In this document: positions 26,736 through 35,968 of the stretch, piece by piece | Position numbering within the stretch: position 1 is the stretch's first letter | Layout: each line of letters begins with the position of its first letter | Origin: Phormidesmis priestleyi Ana | GTDB lineage: Bacteria; Cyanobacteriota; Cyanobacteriia; Phormidesmidales; Phormidesmidaceae | Assembly (NCBI GenBank): GCA_001314865.1 | Contig: LJZR01000009.1 | Location: 105,758 to 169,757 of the forward strand | Length of the DNA: 64,000 nucleotides | Direction of reading: 5' to 3' | Translations under genes and position numbers: made by a program | The notes under the pieces: generated by a model | Seen by the model: the letters and a program-made list of their open reading frames with translations, nothing else | The model's database searches: none | What the model was told of the DNA's origin: nothing

Positions 26736-26776
26736 AAGTAAAGCTTGCTTTAGAAAAAAGAATCAAAATGTGTTGG

Positions 26777-27736
26777 TTAATTCCCAATCATTTGATGCTG
26801 AAGCCTGAGATAGGAAAATTTAAAGATGTGGAATACACACTTAAGAAAATTGAGCATGACAAAATGCGGATAAAGGTTTCTGATAATGTGCTTTGATACT
26901 TCTTCTATATTCCAAAGCTTTTTGAAAGAGAACATTGATAGCATCTCGGCAACACCTTTGACAAAAAGTTTATCTGCAAACAGTCCAAACTCGGGAAATT
27001 GTTCTTGTAGATAATAGCCCGTTTTGATATGAATTTCAGCACGCAGCAGGTGGTTGTCTTGGCGAAATGTATATGTATTAGAACTGTGTATTCTTTGAAC
27101 GGCCAGCTTCTTATCCAGCAAAAGGCCAGGCGAAAGACCAATAGCCGCATATTTTAGATAATTATCGCTAATACTCACGCCTATAGATTCTGGCATAGGT
27201 AAGATTTTCTCAAGCGTGCTTCGCCTGAAGCACAAACCACAAGGAATGGATTCTTTTGGAGAAATGCCTAATTTTAGCTTTATTCTAAAGTCAATATTTT
27301 TAGACTGAGTGATATCGCTTGCGTTGCTTTTATTCAACGGCGTACCTTGCGCAGTAACATACTCTAATGGGTGAAAAATCCATCCAATATCAGGATTCTT
27401 AGAGAAAATTCTTACAATTTCTGAAATTTTCTCACTGTAAAAGTAATCATCAGCATCTAAGAAGCAAATGATATCACCTGTGCAAAGAAAAAAACCGGCA
27501 TTGAAAGCTGACGCTTGTCCAGCATTCTCTTTCATCAAGGCATTGATGTTAGGCAAATATTGCTCAATGACTGCCACAGACGTATCTTGTGATCCGTCAT
27601 CTACAATGATGATCTCACAGGGTTCGTATGTTTGATTGAGCGCGCTTTGAATGGACTCATCTAAGAACTGAGCATAATTATAGTTATTGATTAAGATGCT
27701 TACTGTTGAAGGGCTTTGAGCTTTAGAAGAAGACAT
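26777..27736 (-). CDS. Glycosyltransferase, GT2 (GT-A) family
   Basis: 319 residues. The GT-A fold starts at once: VSILINNYNYAQFLDESIQS, ALNQTYEPCEIIIVDDGSQD (first Asp pair) and CFLDADDYF (the DxD motif). It is an inverting transferase that uses a nucleotide-diphosphate sugar; the C-terminal third is variable and probably binds the acceptor. No membrane segments are evident. It sits between other transferases on the minus strand. The specific sugar is unknown. Confidence 0.9.
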   Translation of the reverse strand: MSSSKAQSPSTVSILINNYNYAQFLDESIQSALNQTYEPCEIIIVDDGSQDTSVAVIEQYLPNINALMKENAGQASAFNAGFFLCTGDIICFLDADDYFYSEKISEIVRIFSKNPDIGWIFHPLEYVTAQGTPLNKSNASDITQSKNIDFRIKLKLGISPKESIPCGLCFRRSTLEKILPMPESIGVSISDNYLKYAAIGLSPGLLLDKKLAVQRIHSSNTYTFRQDNHLLRAEIHIKTGYYLQEQFPEFGLFADKLFVKGVAEMLSMFSFKKLWNIEEVSKHIIRNLYPHFVMLNFLKCVFHIFKFSYLRLQHQMIGN

Positions 27737-27803
27737 ATCGCTGAAATAAGTAAGCTGAATAGAGAGAAATCTATAGGGATCTGTATACTAAGACGGAAAA
27801 TCT

Positions 27804-28721
27804 TTAGTCAGCAAAAATTCCTCGCTTAAGAAGAGATATTTTTATCCTAGCTCTAACTGGCAGCCATCGTAAAGTAGTGATGCAACCCAAAAGAACAGTC
27901 ATGTAGGAGAATTTTAATAAGAATAGGATAATGCCATAATGTTGATAATCTTCTTTATATAGATTCCACCATACTCTCCAGCTCATTAAAGAATGACGAT
28001 TGAATATTAGTTTTGCAATTTCTACAGTAGACTTATTGCCTGTGAGCCAGTTGCTGGGATTAGTAGAAGATTTTTCAGCTGTTGATAGGTTTGTTGCTGG
28101 CCACCGACTATCAAAAAAAAACGAGTAGCCTGCTCGCCTAGCACGAATGAGAAATAAGGAGTCACCACCGTAATGAGGTGTTTTTTCAACATCTGGATAG
28201 CCTATTTGGTGAACAACCGTAGTAGGCATACAAACGAAATTTCCACTCAGCAAGTCGCAAGGATATATCCTGTGCTGAGTAGGTTTAATGACTTCGTATC
28301 CAAACATTTTTCTTCTCTTCCCGCCGAAAGCAACCCGAGCGATTTCAGAAGACTCATAACCTATCCCGCCTATGATGCTGTTGGGATGACGACGGGTAAA
28401 GTCCACTAAATTCTCTAAAGACTCTTTTTCTATAAGGCAGTCATCATTAAGCCAAATGATAAAATTGCCTCCGTTGTTGATGGCATACTGCATACCTAGT
28501 TTTATGGCTCCTGTCCACCACAGAGTGCCGTCTCCTCTCAGCACGGTAATACATGAGTAACTTTCCTGGAGAGCTTCTGAGGTTCCATCAGTAGACCCAT
28601 CGTCTATAATTACTACGGAGAATTGTTTTAATGCATTTAGTTCCTCAAGCCTACTTATGCATTGCATTGTGATGAATTTTCGGTTGTGAACAGGAATTAT
28701 GAGATAAACTGAGTCTTGCAA
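27804..28721 (-). CDS. Glycosyltransferase, GT2 family (rhamnosyltransferase-like)
   Basis: 305 residues. VYLIIPVHNRKFITMQCISR, VVIIDDGSTDGTSEAL and FIIWLNDDCLIE (with a DD motif) give GT2. The GDGTLWWTGAIKLGMQYAI segment is typical of the branch containing rhamnosyltransferases; the actual sugar is not proven. A hydrophobic segment near the C-terminus (about 262-285, ILFLLKFSYMTVLLGCITTL) may associate with the membrane. The frame begins at a TTG with no nearby ATG and no clear Shine-Dalgarno, so the exact start is doubtful. It is the most upstream transferase of the block. Confidence 0.85.
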   Translation of the reverse strand: MQDSVYLIIPVHNRKFITMQCISRLEELNALKQFSVVIIDDGSTDGTSEALQESYSCITVLRGDGTLWWTGAIKLGMQYAINNGGNFIIWLNDDCLIEKESLENLVDFTRRHPNSIIGGIGYESSEIARVAFGGKRRKMFGYEVIKPTQHRIYPCDLLSGNFVCMPTTVVHQIGYPDVEKTPHYGGDSLFLIRARRAGYSFFFDSRWPATNLSTAEKSSTNPSNWLTGNKSTVEIAKLIFNRHSLMSWRVWWNLYKEDYQHYGIILFLLKFSYMTVLLGCITTLRWLPVRARIKISLLKRGIFAD

Positions 28722-29316
28722 GAGTATATTCAGTAACGGGTGATAGAATCAGTAACGAGTGACGGAGGAAGATTATTCTGTTAGCAATTATTGTGTCTTA
28801 TAGTCCTTCCCTAAGATACCCATTCTCTCAATCAAATCAATTACTTCTGATATATTTAGCTGAAAATCTCACGTCCTACATTCTCTAGTAAAGGATCAGG
28901 ATTGAGCACCACTTACCCGACTGGCGACTGGCTAAGCTAGAAGCGGTCTTAGCGGCAATCAGCCAAAGGGATGACTGTTCTTTAGTCGAAAAAGAAGCCC
29001 CACAATGGTGAACTGACGCCGGACGAGGAAGTGTTTAATTGAGTTGTGTTGAGCATGAGAGGTGAGGTGGAGCACCAAAATGAGGGCATTAATTGCTGTC
29101 AAATTCTAGGGCGGAATTCCGTAATCGAGCTGGTAATTTCGATGATGAGGTGATGGAAACGGTTTGTAGATTATCCAGCTTCCGGATGAACCATTGTCGG
29201 GGAAAGCCTTGTGAGCCGGTATCAACTGCATAGACAGAATTCCTGTTCCTGTTGTTTACACTATTTCCGATGAAGTCTATCAAGTAAGTAAGCTTTTCTA
29301 AATCTCTTAACTATCG
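28722..29316. other. 595-bp gene-free stretch with possible gene remnants
   Basis: No intact gene. It opens with an imperfect duplication (CAGTAACGGGTGA / CAGTAACGAGTGA, about 28731-28770). Between about 28900 and 29010 one + frame reads IEHHLPDWRLAKLEAVLAAI and ends at a stop. Between about 29060 and 29240 two overlapping + frames read protein-like text (RAEFRNRAGNFDDEVMETVC, and MRGEVEHQNEGINCCQILGR) with stops. This looks like a decayed gene or mobile-element scrap at the edge of the AT-rich block. I cannot name a parent family. Confidence 0.35.
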
Positions 29317-30822
29317 CTATGGCTGAATTGGGTGTTGATGGTTGGCGATCGCAGTAGAAGGCGCTGGCATGGCAAAGGCGTCACCCCTATTCTCATTGAC
29401 CTCTGCGAGCATGGCTTCAACCTCGGCGTTGAGGTTGTCGGCAGCAAAAAGGGCATAGCCGCTGGTTGCCCAGTTTTGGGCGAGCTGAAGCTGTTCGGAG
29501 GCTATGTTCATGGGGAGGTTGAGCAGGCGAATGCCAGGAATGACAGTAGTATTGCGATAGCTAGATTCCAGTACCCAAGGGCGGATAAGTTCGCTGAAGC
29601 GCTGGGTATTACTGGCATAGCTCATGAGGACGATCCAATCGATCAGGCCTTGGTCGGCCCAGTCTTCCCAGTCTTGCTGGATGGTTTGTTGGCGCTGATA
29701 AGTGCCATCGGCAAAAACGGCTGCGGAGATGGTGAGGCTAGGATCTTGGCGGCGAAGATGGCGGGAGGCTTCTAAAACAAAAGAACTCACTTGCTGGATG
29801 CGGTAGTTAGTCCATTGGTTCCAGAGCCTGGCCTGTTGCTGATTGCCTTGGTTGCGAGGTGAGAGCGTAATGGGGTCGGTTCCCGTGAGCTGATGAAACT
29901 GCCGGCGGGCTGCATTGCCGTAGCCAAAGAGACGGTTGGCGTCAGTGTCTTGAAAAGGGTAGCGGACATAGTCAAACTGGATGCCATCAACGTCGTAACG
30001 GCTCACGATTTCGCTGAACAAACTGATCAGGTACTGGCGAACTTGAGGATTGGCCGGGTCGAGAAAGGCTTTGGTTTGGCCTGGAATGATCAGGTTGCCG
30101 TGGTTGTCGAAACCGGCCCAGTCGGGGTGAGCGCTGAGGATAGGGCCAGGATAGTTAGCCGGTTTGCCGACTAGGCTGTTGTGCGCTTGGTTACTGGCGG
30201 CAAACAGCCAAACCCAAGCATGGACTTCCATCCCGTAGGTTTTGCCAAGCTCAACAGACGCTTGTAGGGGGTCCCATCCTTTAATCAGCGGATTTTGCGC
30301 TGGGGCGATCGCACTGTTATAAATCGGATATCCCGCATTAACCGTCTCTACAAATACGGTGTTGATCCCAGCGGCTTTAAATCGCTCAAATACTTTAGCA
30401 AGCTCCGCTTTTGATCCCGCAGACACAATCGTTCCACGATCTAGCCAAATCGAGCGGACATTGGTGGCATGGGCCGATTTTTTGGCAATATGCTCAGCTG
30501 CCAGCAGAGATTGTGGCGGCTGAGCCAGAGAGGGCTCAGCCTTAGACAATGTTGTTGATTGAGTAACCGCTTCTGCGATCGCTGGCTGATGGGTCAGAGG
30601 CTCTGAGAGATTAGCCGCTGCGCTTTTTGCAGCCGCGCCGATCAAGCTGAGGCCCAAAAGTCCGCCGATGATGCTGCGGTAAAGGCCATGGCGCATCGCG
30701 CGAGAGTTTGAGTGACTCTGGTGATTCAGACTCTGGTGATTCAGACTCTGGTGATTCAGACTCTGGTGATGGAGTTGACCGATGTCTACAGCTGTCGTGT
30801 GCGTACCAAAAGCCTGATTCAT
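29317..30822 (-). CDS. Secreted glycosyl-hydrolase-like protein, GHL10/DUF187 family (YngK-like)
   Basis: 501 residues. From about residue 120 the GHL10 barrel is clear: VRSIWLDRG, FKAAGINTVFVETVNAGYPI, MEVHAWVWLFAASNQ, LDPANPQVRQYLISLF, DVDGIQFDYVRYPF, and IDWIVLMSYAS. Such enzymes act on cell-wall or exopolysaccharide glycans outside the cytoplasm. A signal peptide lies at about 43-70 (MRHGLYRSIIGGLLGLSLIG). In front of it are three HQSLN repeats from a 15-bp tandem repeat, odd before a signal peptide, so the ATG at 30696 may be the true start; the outer ATG is given because neither has a clear Shine-Dalgarno. It ends the polysaccharide locus and may trim its product. Confidence 0.85.
   Translation of the reverse strand: MNQAFGTHTTAVDIGQLHHQSLNHQSLNHQSLNHQSHSNSRAMRHGLYRSIIGGLLGLSLIGAAAKSAAANLSEPLTHQPAIAEAVTQSTTLSKAEPSLAQPPQSLLAAEHIAKKSAHATNVRSIWLDRGTIVSAGSKAELAKVFERFKAAGINTVFVETVNAGYPIYNSAIAPAQNPLIKGWDPLQASVELGKTYGMEVHAWVWLFAASNQAHNSLVGKPANYPGPILSAHPDWAGFDNHGNLIIPGQTKAFLDPANPQVRQYLISLFSEIVSRYDVDGIQFDYVRYPFQDTDANRLFGYGNAARRQFHQLTGTDPITLSPRNQGNQQQARLWNQWTNYRIQQVSSFVLEASRHLRRQDPSLTISAAVFADGTYQRQQTIQQDWEDWADQGLIDWIVLMSYASNTQRFSELIRPWVLESSYRNTTVIPGIRLLNLPMNIASEQLQLAQNWATSGYALFAADNLNAEVEAMLAEVNENRGDAFAMPAPSTAIANHQHPIQP
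30717..30773. repeat. 15-bp tandem repeat at the 5' end of the GHL10 gene
   Basis: Three to four copies of CTGGTGATTCAGACT (plus-strand reading), encoding HQSLN units on the minus strand upstream of the signal peptide. The unit is a multiple of three, so the frame through it stays open. Confidence 0.85.
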
Positions 30823-31089
30823 TGGAAAACGGTTTTTAAGAAGAAGAAGATGAGAACTTTGTCAGGTATCGCTTGAGGGGCGATCGCTGTCCCTCTTTAA
30901 TTCCCGAAGACCGTGTGAATCTATCAAGAGAAACTGTTGGTTTAACCCTGTTTACGGATTGATGAATTGACCAATGAATTGACCAACGTAATTTAACGAA
31001 TTTGCAAATCAAGACCGCATATTTGGAGACAATTGAGAGGGGACTGAAGCTGGTACACTATATGTTAAGGAAAGTTAAGCGTAGCCGTC

Positions 31090-32643
31090 ATGAGTTTGCC
31101 TCAGTCCTCTTCAGATCAACCCCTGTCCAATCAGCCACCCTCTAATCAAGCCTTGTCAAATCAGTCATTACCAAGTCAGCCATTACCGAGTCAGCCAGCG
31201 TCAGAGCAGTCGTTTTTGAACTCATCGCCTCAGCCGGTGAGCAGTCAAACCACTGCGCCACCTGTAGATGCGGCCAGAAAAGATACAACAGTTGAGAATG
31301 TTGTGGTGATTGGCTCAGGGCCAGCAGGCTATACGGCGGCAATCTATGCGGCCAGGGCAAACCTAAAGCCGTTTGTATTTGAGGGCTATCAGATGGGCGG
31401 GCTGCCGGGTGGGCAGCTGATGACAACCACTGAAGTCGAAAACTTTCCGGGTTTTCCCGATGGCATTACCGGGCCTGAGCTTATGGACAAAATGAAGGCT
31501 CAGGCTCAGCGATGGGGCGCGCAGCTGGTCACTGAAGACGTGATTGAGGCAGATTTTAGTCAGCGGCCTTTTATGATTCGGTCGCAGGATCGCGAAGTAC
31601 TTGCCCATGCTGTGATTATTGCGACGGGCGCGACGGCGCGGCGACTGGGCCTACCTTCTGAAGCGCGGTTATGGAGTAAAGGCATTTCGGCCTGTGCCAT
31701 TTGCGACGGGGCCACCCCAATTTTTAGAAACGAGTCGCTAGCCGTGATTGGCGGCGGTGACTCAGCCGCCGAAGAAGCCGTGTATCTGACGAAGTTTGGA
31801 TCGCAGGTGAACCTGCTAGTGCGAGGCGAGACCATGCGGGCCAGTAAAGCCATGCAGGATCGCGTACTGAACAATCCTAAAGTCACGATTCATTGGAATA
31901 CCGTTGTCGATGATGTGTATGGCGATGAGATGCTAGAGGGGCTAAAAGTCCATAACGTGAAAACCGGTGAGTCCGGAGATTTGCCCGTGCGGGGTTTGTT
32001 TTACGCGATTGGGCACCGGCCAAATACCCAGCTGTTTGGCGGACAGCTAGATCTAGACGATGTGGGCTACATCAAAACCGAGCCTGGATCGGTGGCAACG
32101 AATATTGAGGGCGTGTATGCCGCTGGCGATGTGCAGGATCATGAGTACCGGCAGGCGGTGACGGCAGCGGGCACAGGCTGTATGGCGGCGCTGTTGGCCG
32201 AGCGCTGGCTGAGTGAGCACAATTTGATTCAGGAATACCATCAGAGCGGTTCAGAAAAGGCCGAGCAGGAGGAAAAATCTGAATATAAGCAGGTCGGTGG
32301 CTTTGATGCGGGCACTACTCGGCATGTAGGCAGCTACGCGCTACGACGGCTATACCACGAGAGCGATCGCCCCATCTTAGTCAAATACGCTTCGCCCACC
32401 TGTGGTCCCTGCCACACACTCAAGCCCATTTTGAGCAAGGTCGTTGATGAGTTTGAAGGTCGAATTCACTATATCGAAATTGATATCACTGAAGATGCTG
32501 ACGTGGCCGAGTCAGCAGGAATTACCGGTACGCCCACCGTACAGCTGTTTAGGCATAAAGCCCTAGTCGCTGAGCTAAAGGGAATGAAGCAAAAGAGCCA
32601 GTACCGAGAAATGATTGAGAAGAGTATGGCTGTGTTACGATAG
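31090..32643 (+). CDS. NADPH-dependent thioredoxin reductase with fused thioredoxin (NTRC type)
   Basis: 517 residues. Residues 1-65 are a Gln/Ser/Pro-rich disordered extension made of [11 protein letters not shown]-like repeats. Then comes a thioredoxin reductase: FAD site [20 protein letters not shown] (71-90), redox pair CAIC (Cys202, Cys205), NADPH site [12 protein letters not shown]. Last is a thioredoxin domain with CGPC (Cys438, Cys441) and the cis-Pro TPTVQLF. NTRC proteins pass electrons from NADPH to 2-Cys peroxiredoxins and other targets, useful in the dark when ferredoxin is oxidised. AAGGA is about 20 bases before the ATG, so the start may lie further in. Divergent from the GHL10 gene, 96 bp before rpsO. 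Confidence 0.93.
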   Translation: MSLPQSSSDQPLSNQPPSNQALSNQSLPSQPLPSQPASEQSFLNSSPQPVSSQTTAPPVDAARKDTTVENVVVIGSGPAGYTAAIYAARANLKPFVFEGYQMGGLPGGQLMTTTEVENFPGFPDGITGPELMDKMKAQAQRWGAQLVTEDVIEADFSQRPFMIRSQDREVLAHAVIIATGATARRLGLPSEARLWSKGISACAICDGATPIFRNESLAVIGGGDSAAEEAVYLTKFGSQVNLLVRGETMRASKAMQDRVLNNPKVTIHWNTVVDDVYGDEMLEGLKVHNVKTGESGDLPVRGLFYAIGHRPNTQLFGGQLDLDDVGYIKTEPGSVATNIEGVYAAGDVQDHEYRQAVTAAGTGCMAALLAERWLSEHNLIQEYHQSGSEKAEQEEKSEYKQVGGFDAGTTRHVGSYALRRLYHESDRPILVKYASPTCGPCHTLKPILSKVVDEFEGRIHYIEIDITEDADVAESAGITGTPTVQLFRHKALVAELKGMKQKSQYREMIEKSMAVLR

Positions 32644-32739
32644 AAAACCTCTGAGTATGGAAAAGCTGCTTTTTGGAGCTGCTGATTTTTCTGATACCGG
32701 TTTTTCCAACAAAATTTTCCACCGAAAGAATTTTTTACT

Positions 32740-33009
32740 ATGGCATTGCTTCAGGAACGTAAACAGGAAATCATCTCCGAGCATCAGGTTCACGAAACCG
32801 ACACCGGCTCGGTCGATGTACAGATTGCGATGTTGACCGATCGGATTAACACCCTGAGTCAGCATCTGCAAAAAAATAAGAAAGACTACTCTTCTCGGCG
32901 CGGTCTGCTTAAGATGATTGGTCATCGCAAGCGTCTGCTCGCTTACCTCACGGCGCAAGATCCGGAGCGCTACAAGGCGTTGATTCAAAAACTAGGAATC
33001 CGTCGCTAA
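32740..33009 (+). CDS. rpsO: 30S ribosomal protein S15
   Basis: 89 residues, full length. It binds 16S rRNA early in assembly of the 30S platform. Family landmarks are [39 protein letters not shown] and [11 protein letters not shown]. No Shine-Dalgarno is visible before the ATG. The 96-bp gap to the NTRC gene may carry its promoter or an S15-binding leader, but I see no clear structure. The PAM68 gene follows, an arrangement known in other cyanobacteria. Confidence 0.97.
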   Translation: MALLQERKQEIISEHQVHETDTGSVDVQIAMLTDRINTLSQHLQKNKKDYSSRRGLLKMIGHRKRLLAYLTAQDPERYKALIQKLGIRR

Positions 33010-33032
33010 TACACTAGGCGCTAGACTGAATC

Positions 33033-33074
33033 CTAGAGACGGGCTGCTAGAGACGGGCTGCTAGAGACGGGCTG
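33033..33074. repeat. 14-bp tandem repeat after rpsO
   Basis: Three copies of CTAGAGACGGGCTG, followed by a degenerate fourth (CTAGAAATTGG). The unit is not a multiple of three and lies between genes. Confidence 0.9.
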
Positions 33075-33258
33075 CTAGAAATTGGTCGCTAGATTGGGCG
33101 CAAACCCTTGTGCCCCTGCGGACGCTACATCTAGGAAAAAACCAAAAAATCTAGGAAAAGTCTCTCCAGTGCTGGGATATTTCAATGACACCGATGTCTC
33201 TTGGCCGCCTTGTTGACAGTTGTTGGCAGTCGTTGGCAGTTTTGGATAAGGGTTGAAC

Positions 33259-33831
33259 ATGGCTTCTGGGTCTAATAAAAAAGCGGATAAAAAAGCGAGT
33301 AAAAGCGCCGATAAAAAAGCTGGGCGCTCGGGCTTACCGTTTGAGCCTAAAGGCAAATCGAAAGGTGCTGATTCTTCAGTGTCAGCGAAGGCTCAGGCCA
33401 AAGCTGATGAAATTTTGGCTGGAGATTGGCGAAAACCTAAGGCAAAGACGGATAAAGCGGGTCGGCGAGACAATAATGCCACTGGCAAAACAGGCAATGG
33501 CAAAGACGCTAGTAAAGACAGTGGCAAAATACCGGAAGTTGTTAGCCGTCGGATGCTCAGGCGAATGGCCGTTTTATCCGGTTCACCTGTGTTTTTGGGC
33601 GTGGGAATCTTTTTTTTGGCCTACTATTTGCAGAGTCGTCAGCTAGTAGAGCTGCCGCCAGTCGCGGTGTTGCTGGTGACAATGGGCTGTTTTGGATTGG
33701 GCGTGTTGGGGTTAACCTACGGCGTGCTGTCGGCTTCTTGGGATACTGAGCCAGGGAGTTTGGTTGGGTTGAGTGAGTTTAAGCTGAATTTTGGTCGGGT
33801 AATGGACGCGCGGAAGGCGTCTAAAACTTGA
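33259..33831 (+). CDS. PAM68-family photosystem II assembly factor (DUF3464)
   Basis: 190 residues. The first ~95 are Lys/Ala/Ser-rich and disordered (KADKKASKSADKKAGRSG). Two membrane helices follow (about 108-128, VLSGSPVFLGVGIFFLAYYL, and about 140-165, MGCFGLGVLGLTYGVLSASW), then the tail DTEPGSLVGLSEFKLN with GRVMDARK. Plant PAM68 and its Synechocystis relative Sll0933 promote early photosystem II assembly in the thylakoid membrane. Adjacency to rpsO supports the call. The frame extends two codons to a TTG; the ATG at 33259 is used. It ends 4 bp from the convergent HetZ-family gene. Confidence 0.9.
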   Translation: MASGSNKKADKKASKSADKKAGRSGLPFEPKGKSKGADSSVSAKAQAKADEILAGDWRKPKAKTDKAGRRDNNATGKTGNGKDASKDSGKIPEVVSRRMLRRMAVLSGSPVFLGVGIFFLAYYLQSRQLVELPPVAVLLVTMGCFGLGVLGLTYGVLSASWDTEPGSLVGLSEFKLNFGRVMDARKASKT

Positions 33832-33835
33832 GATT

Positions 33836-34981
33836 TTAGGCAGATCGGGTGTCTTGGGCCTTGAGGTAGAGTTCTGCCCATTTGCTGGCGACTTGCTTTT
33901 CGGTGAGCGCGAAAGTTTGGGCGATTTCTTTGACAGTTTTGCCTTGTTTGAACGCGTCTAGCATTTGCTGCTGATCGGTGGCTAGGGCGCTGAAATAGTC
34001 ATCCCATTGGGTAGACGTTAGCCCAAGATTGTGGTGCCGGAGCGAGGTTTTTAGCCAGGAAAAGACCAAATCAGGCTGTTCTTTGAGCGTGAAGATGCGA
34101 ATGGCGTGGTAGCTGACCTTTTCGCGCAGGCGGTAGGCTTCTCGAACGTTGAGGCTGAGCCGGGCTGAGATGTCGTCTTGGGCGTAGCCTTGGAGGTGTA
34201 GCGCTAGCCACTGTGTGGCGGTTTCGCCAAGCTTGCTGTGTAAGTATTCGGCGAACTGCTGTTTGACGGTTTGCCTAGCGGCTTGCTGGGCTTCAAATTC
34301 TGTTTGTACTTCGTAGCGATCTAGAGCTTCAAAATCTAACAGGCTAAGCGTGCCATCGGCGTCATCCGTGCCGATTTCTTCGGAGATGAGCTGAATGAGT
34401 TCATTGCTAGGCACTTGGGTCATGCCGCCACGCTGCGATCGCCTCAGATAATTGACAAAGCGATACACCAATAGAGGCTGATTGCGAATGGGCCGCAGGC
34501 AGTATTCTTCAATCGTGGCGAGCGTGAGCAGGTTGCGGAGGCTGGCGCGAGTCGTACATTGGGCAATCCATTTTGTCTGTTGCAGCATGTGGCGATCGCT
34601 TTGCAGCATTTCTTGAATGACTTCTTGCAACACATCTTTGACGGCGCGTTTGCGATCACGGCTAAGGGCAATCCAGGTGCGTACTTTGCTCCGAATCAAA
34701 AACAGTCCGCCGAGCTTTTGGAGCAGCTTTTGATAAGCCTTTTCGGGGGAGAGCCCCCAATAGCGAGAGATAAAGATGCGATAGCGGTAGTCCATCGCCT
34801 TTTTGGCGAGCGCAATTTCGGCAGGGCTCATCTGCTCGAATCGAGCGGACTCACCCACTAGCCACTGAGCAATGGCTTGATGCATAGAGATTGGCTGATC
34901 TGGCAGGTCTTTTCCCAGCTGCTGCTGCCAGTTCGCCAAACTATCTTCATATACAGACTCTGGATGCATAGATTCAGTCAT
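33836..34981 (-). CDS. HetZ-family protein
   Basis: 381 residues, soluble and all-helical. The central part (about 70-190) matches my recollection of the HetZ family: MDYRYRIFISRYWGLSPEKA, WIALSRDRKRAVKDVLQEVI, and RNQPLLVYRFVNYLRRSQRG. Two helix-turn-helix-like segments follow, YAQDDISARLSLNVREAYRL (about 268-287) and KTVKEIAQTFALTEKQVASK (about 350-370), which suggest DNA binding. HetZ controls early heterocyst differentiation and is also found in cyanobacteria that do not make heterocysts. Whether this is HetZ itself or a relative cannot be settled here. It stands alone, divergent from the sugar transferase gene. Confidence 0.7.
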   Translation of the reverse strand: MTESMHPESVYEDSLANWQQQLGKDLPDQPISMHQAIAQWLVGESARFEQMSPAEIALAKKAMDYRYRIFISRYWGLSPEKAYQKLLQKLGGLFLIRSKVRTWIALSRDRKRAVKDVLQEVIQEMLQSDRHMLQQTKWIAQCTTRASLRNLLTLATIEEYCLRPIRNQPLLVYRFVNYLRRSQRGGMTQVPSNELIQLISEEIGTDDADGTLSLLDFEALDRYEVQTEFEAQQAARQTVKQQFAEYLHSKLGETATQWLALHLQGYAQDDISARLSLNVREAYRLREKVSYHAIRIFTLKEQPDLVFSWLKTSLRHHNLGLTSTQWDDYFSALATDQQQMLDAFKQGKTVKEIAQTFALTEKQVASKWAELYLKAQDTRSA

Positions 34982-35245
34982 CGTGCTCAGTATTATTGTG
35001 CCTTACTCTAACCCATTACCAAAGCCTTCAAGCCGCCGCCGATTCAAGCCTCGCATTCTTGAAGACAGGGCGGTACGGGTATCATTTTTTAGCTTCATGG
35101 TTTCTTCATGAAATCGGGGTCTGATGCATATATTCAGCATTATTTTCGGAAATATTGCGCATTATTGCGTAGGGAATTGAGGCACTAACTATAATTTGGG
35201 CAGTCATAAGTTCAGTAGAAGTACTTAAGGGTTCAATAAAAACCG

Positions 35246-35950
35246 ATGTCACTTAGCGGTAATTTTTATCCAGCTATGCACAGATTATTTGAGGAAAAAA
35301 CTGAGGCTAATCTTTACCGTCCGCCCTTTCCTCGCCTCCCTCACGTATCCACTCGTTCTGCGCTCAAGCGGTTGATGGATATTGTAGGAGCCTTAATCGG
35401 GCTGGTAATCTTAATGGTTTTATATCTGCCGGTTGCGATCGCCATCCGCTTAGATTCGCCTGGCCCTATTTTTTACTCTCAAGAACGATTTGGTTTGCAG
35501 GGCAAACCCTTCCGCATTTGGAAGTTTCGCTCAATGGTGAGCAACGCCGATGCGCTAAAGTCAACTATTGCCAACGAAGCCCAGGGCCTCATATTTAAAA
35601 ACGCTGAAGATCCACGGGTAACAAAGGTGGGGCGTTTTTTGCGAAAAACTAGCCTGGATGAGTTCCCGCAGTTTTGGAACGTGCTCAAAGGCGATATGAG
35701 CCTAGTAGGCACTCGTCCGCCAACGGCAGATGAGGTGTCGCACTATAGCGAACGCCACTGGCAACGGCTAGATGTGCGGCCAGGTCTGACCGGACAATGG
35801 CAGGTGAGCGGTCGCTCGGCCATTAAAAACTTTGAAGAAATTGTCGATATGGATCTTCACTATCAGCATCAATGGAGTCCGGTGTATGACCTGAAGCTGA
35901 TAGTGAAGACAGTGACCACGGTTTTGTCTAGGCGATCGGGTGCTTATTAA
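35246..35950 (+). CDS. Bacterial sugar transferase (undecaprenyl-phosphate sugar phosphotransferase), short form
   Basis: 234 residues. It has only one membrane helix (about 45-68, LMDIVGALIGLVILMVLYLP) and the transferase domain: RLDSPGPIFYSQERFGLQGK, IWKFRSMVSNAD, LRKTSLDEFPQFWNVLKGD, MSLVGTRPPT, VRPGLTGQWQVSGRS. It lacks the N-terminal multi-helix region of the larger homologue at 22-23.4 kb. It starts a polysaccharide repeat by moving a sugar phosphate to the lipid carrier. No other polysaccharide gene is close, so it may serve a second glycan. Convergent with hemB, 18 bp apart. Confidence 0.92.
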   Translation: MSLSGNFYPAMHRLFEEKTEANLYRPPFPRLPHVSTRSALKRLMDIVGALIGLVILMVLYLPVAIAIRLDSPGPIFYSQERFGLQGKPFRIWKFRSMVSNADALKSTIANEAQGLIFKNAEDPRVTKVGRFLRKTSLDEFPQFWNVLKGDMSLVGTRPPTADEVSHYSERHWQRLDVRPGLTGQWQVSGRSAIKNFEEIVDMDLHYQHQWSPVYDLKLIVKTVTTVLSRRSGAY

Positions 35951-35968
35951 CCCGCTGATCAATTTGCT

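Larger units (their letters stand above)
24262..29316. other. AT-rich, HIP1-free block holding four glycosyltransferases
   Basis: From about 24.3 to 29.3 kb the DNA is visibly richer in A and T than its flanks. I see no GCGATCGC octamer between about 23.95 and 29.34 kb, while the octamer recurs every kilobase or two elsewhere. The four glycosyltransferase genes and the gene-free stretch at its right end fall inside. This suggests acquisition from another genome, as is common for surface polysaccharide loci. No flanking direct repeats, integrase or transposase are seen. Confidence 0.6.

Noticed and set aside
29089..29283. 64-codon minus-strand frame at the edge of the polysaccharide locus
   Set aside because: No ribosome site or known domain; treated as part of a possible decayed stretch.
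28722..29316. tRNA or other structured RNA gene in the intergenic regions
   Set aside because: Read by eye, none of the longer gaps shows a T-loop GGTTCRANNCC with a matching acceptor stem; a covariance search would be decisive.
29332..29775. 147-codon plus-strand frame opposite the GHL10 gene
   Set aside because: Lies wholly within a well-supported glycosidase gene; no family features.
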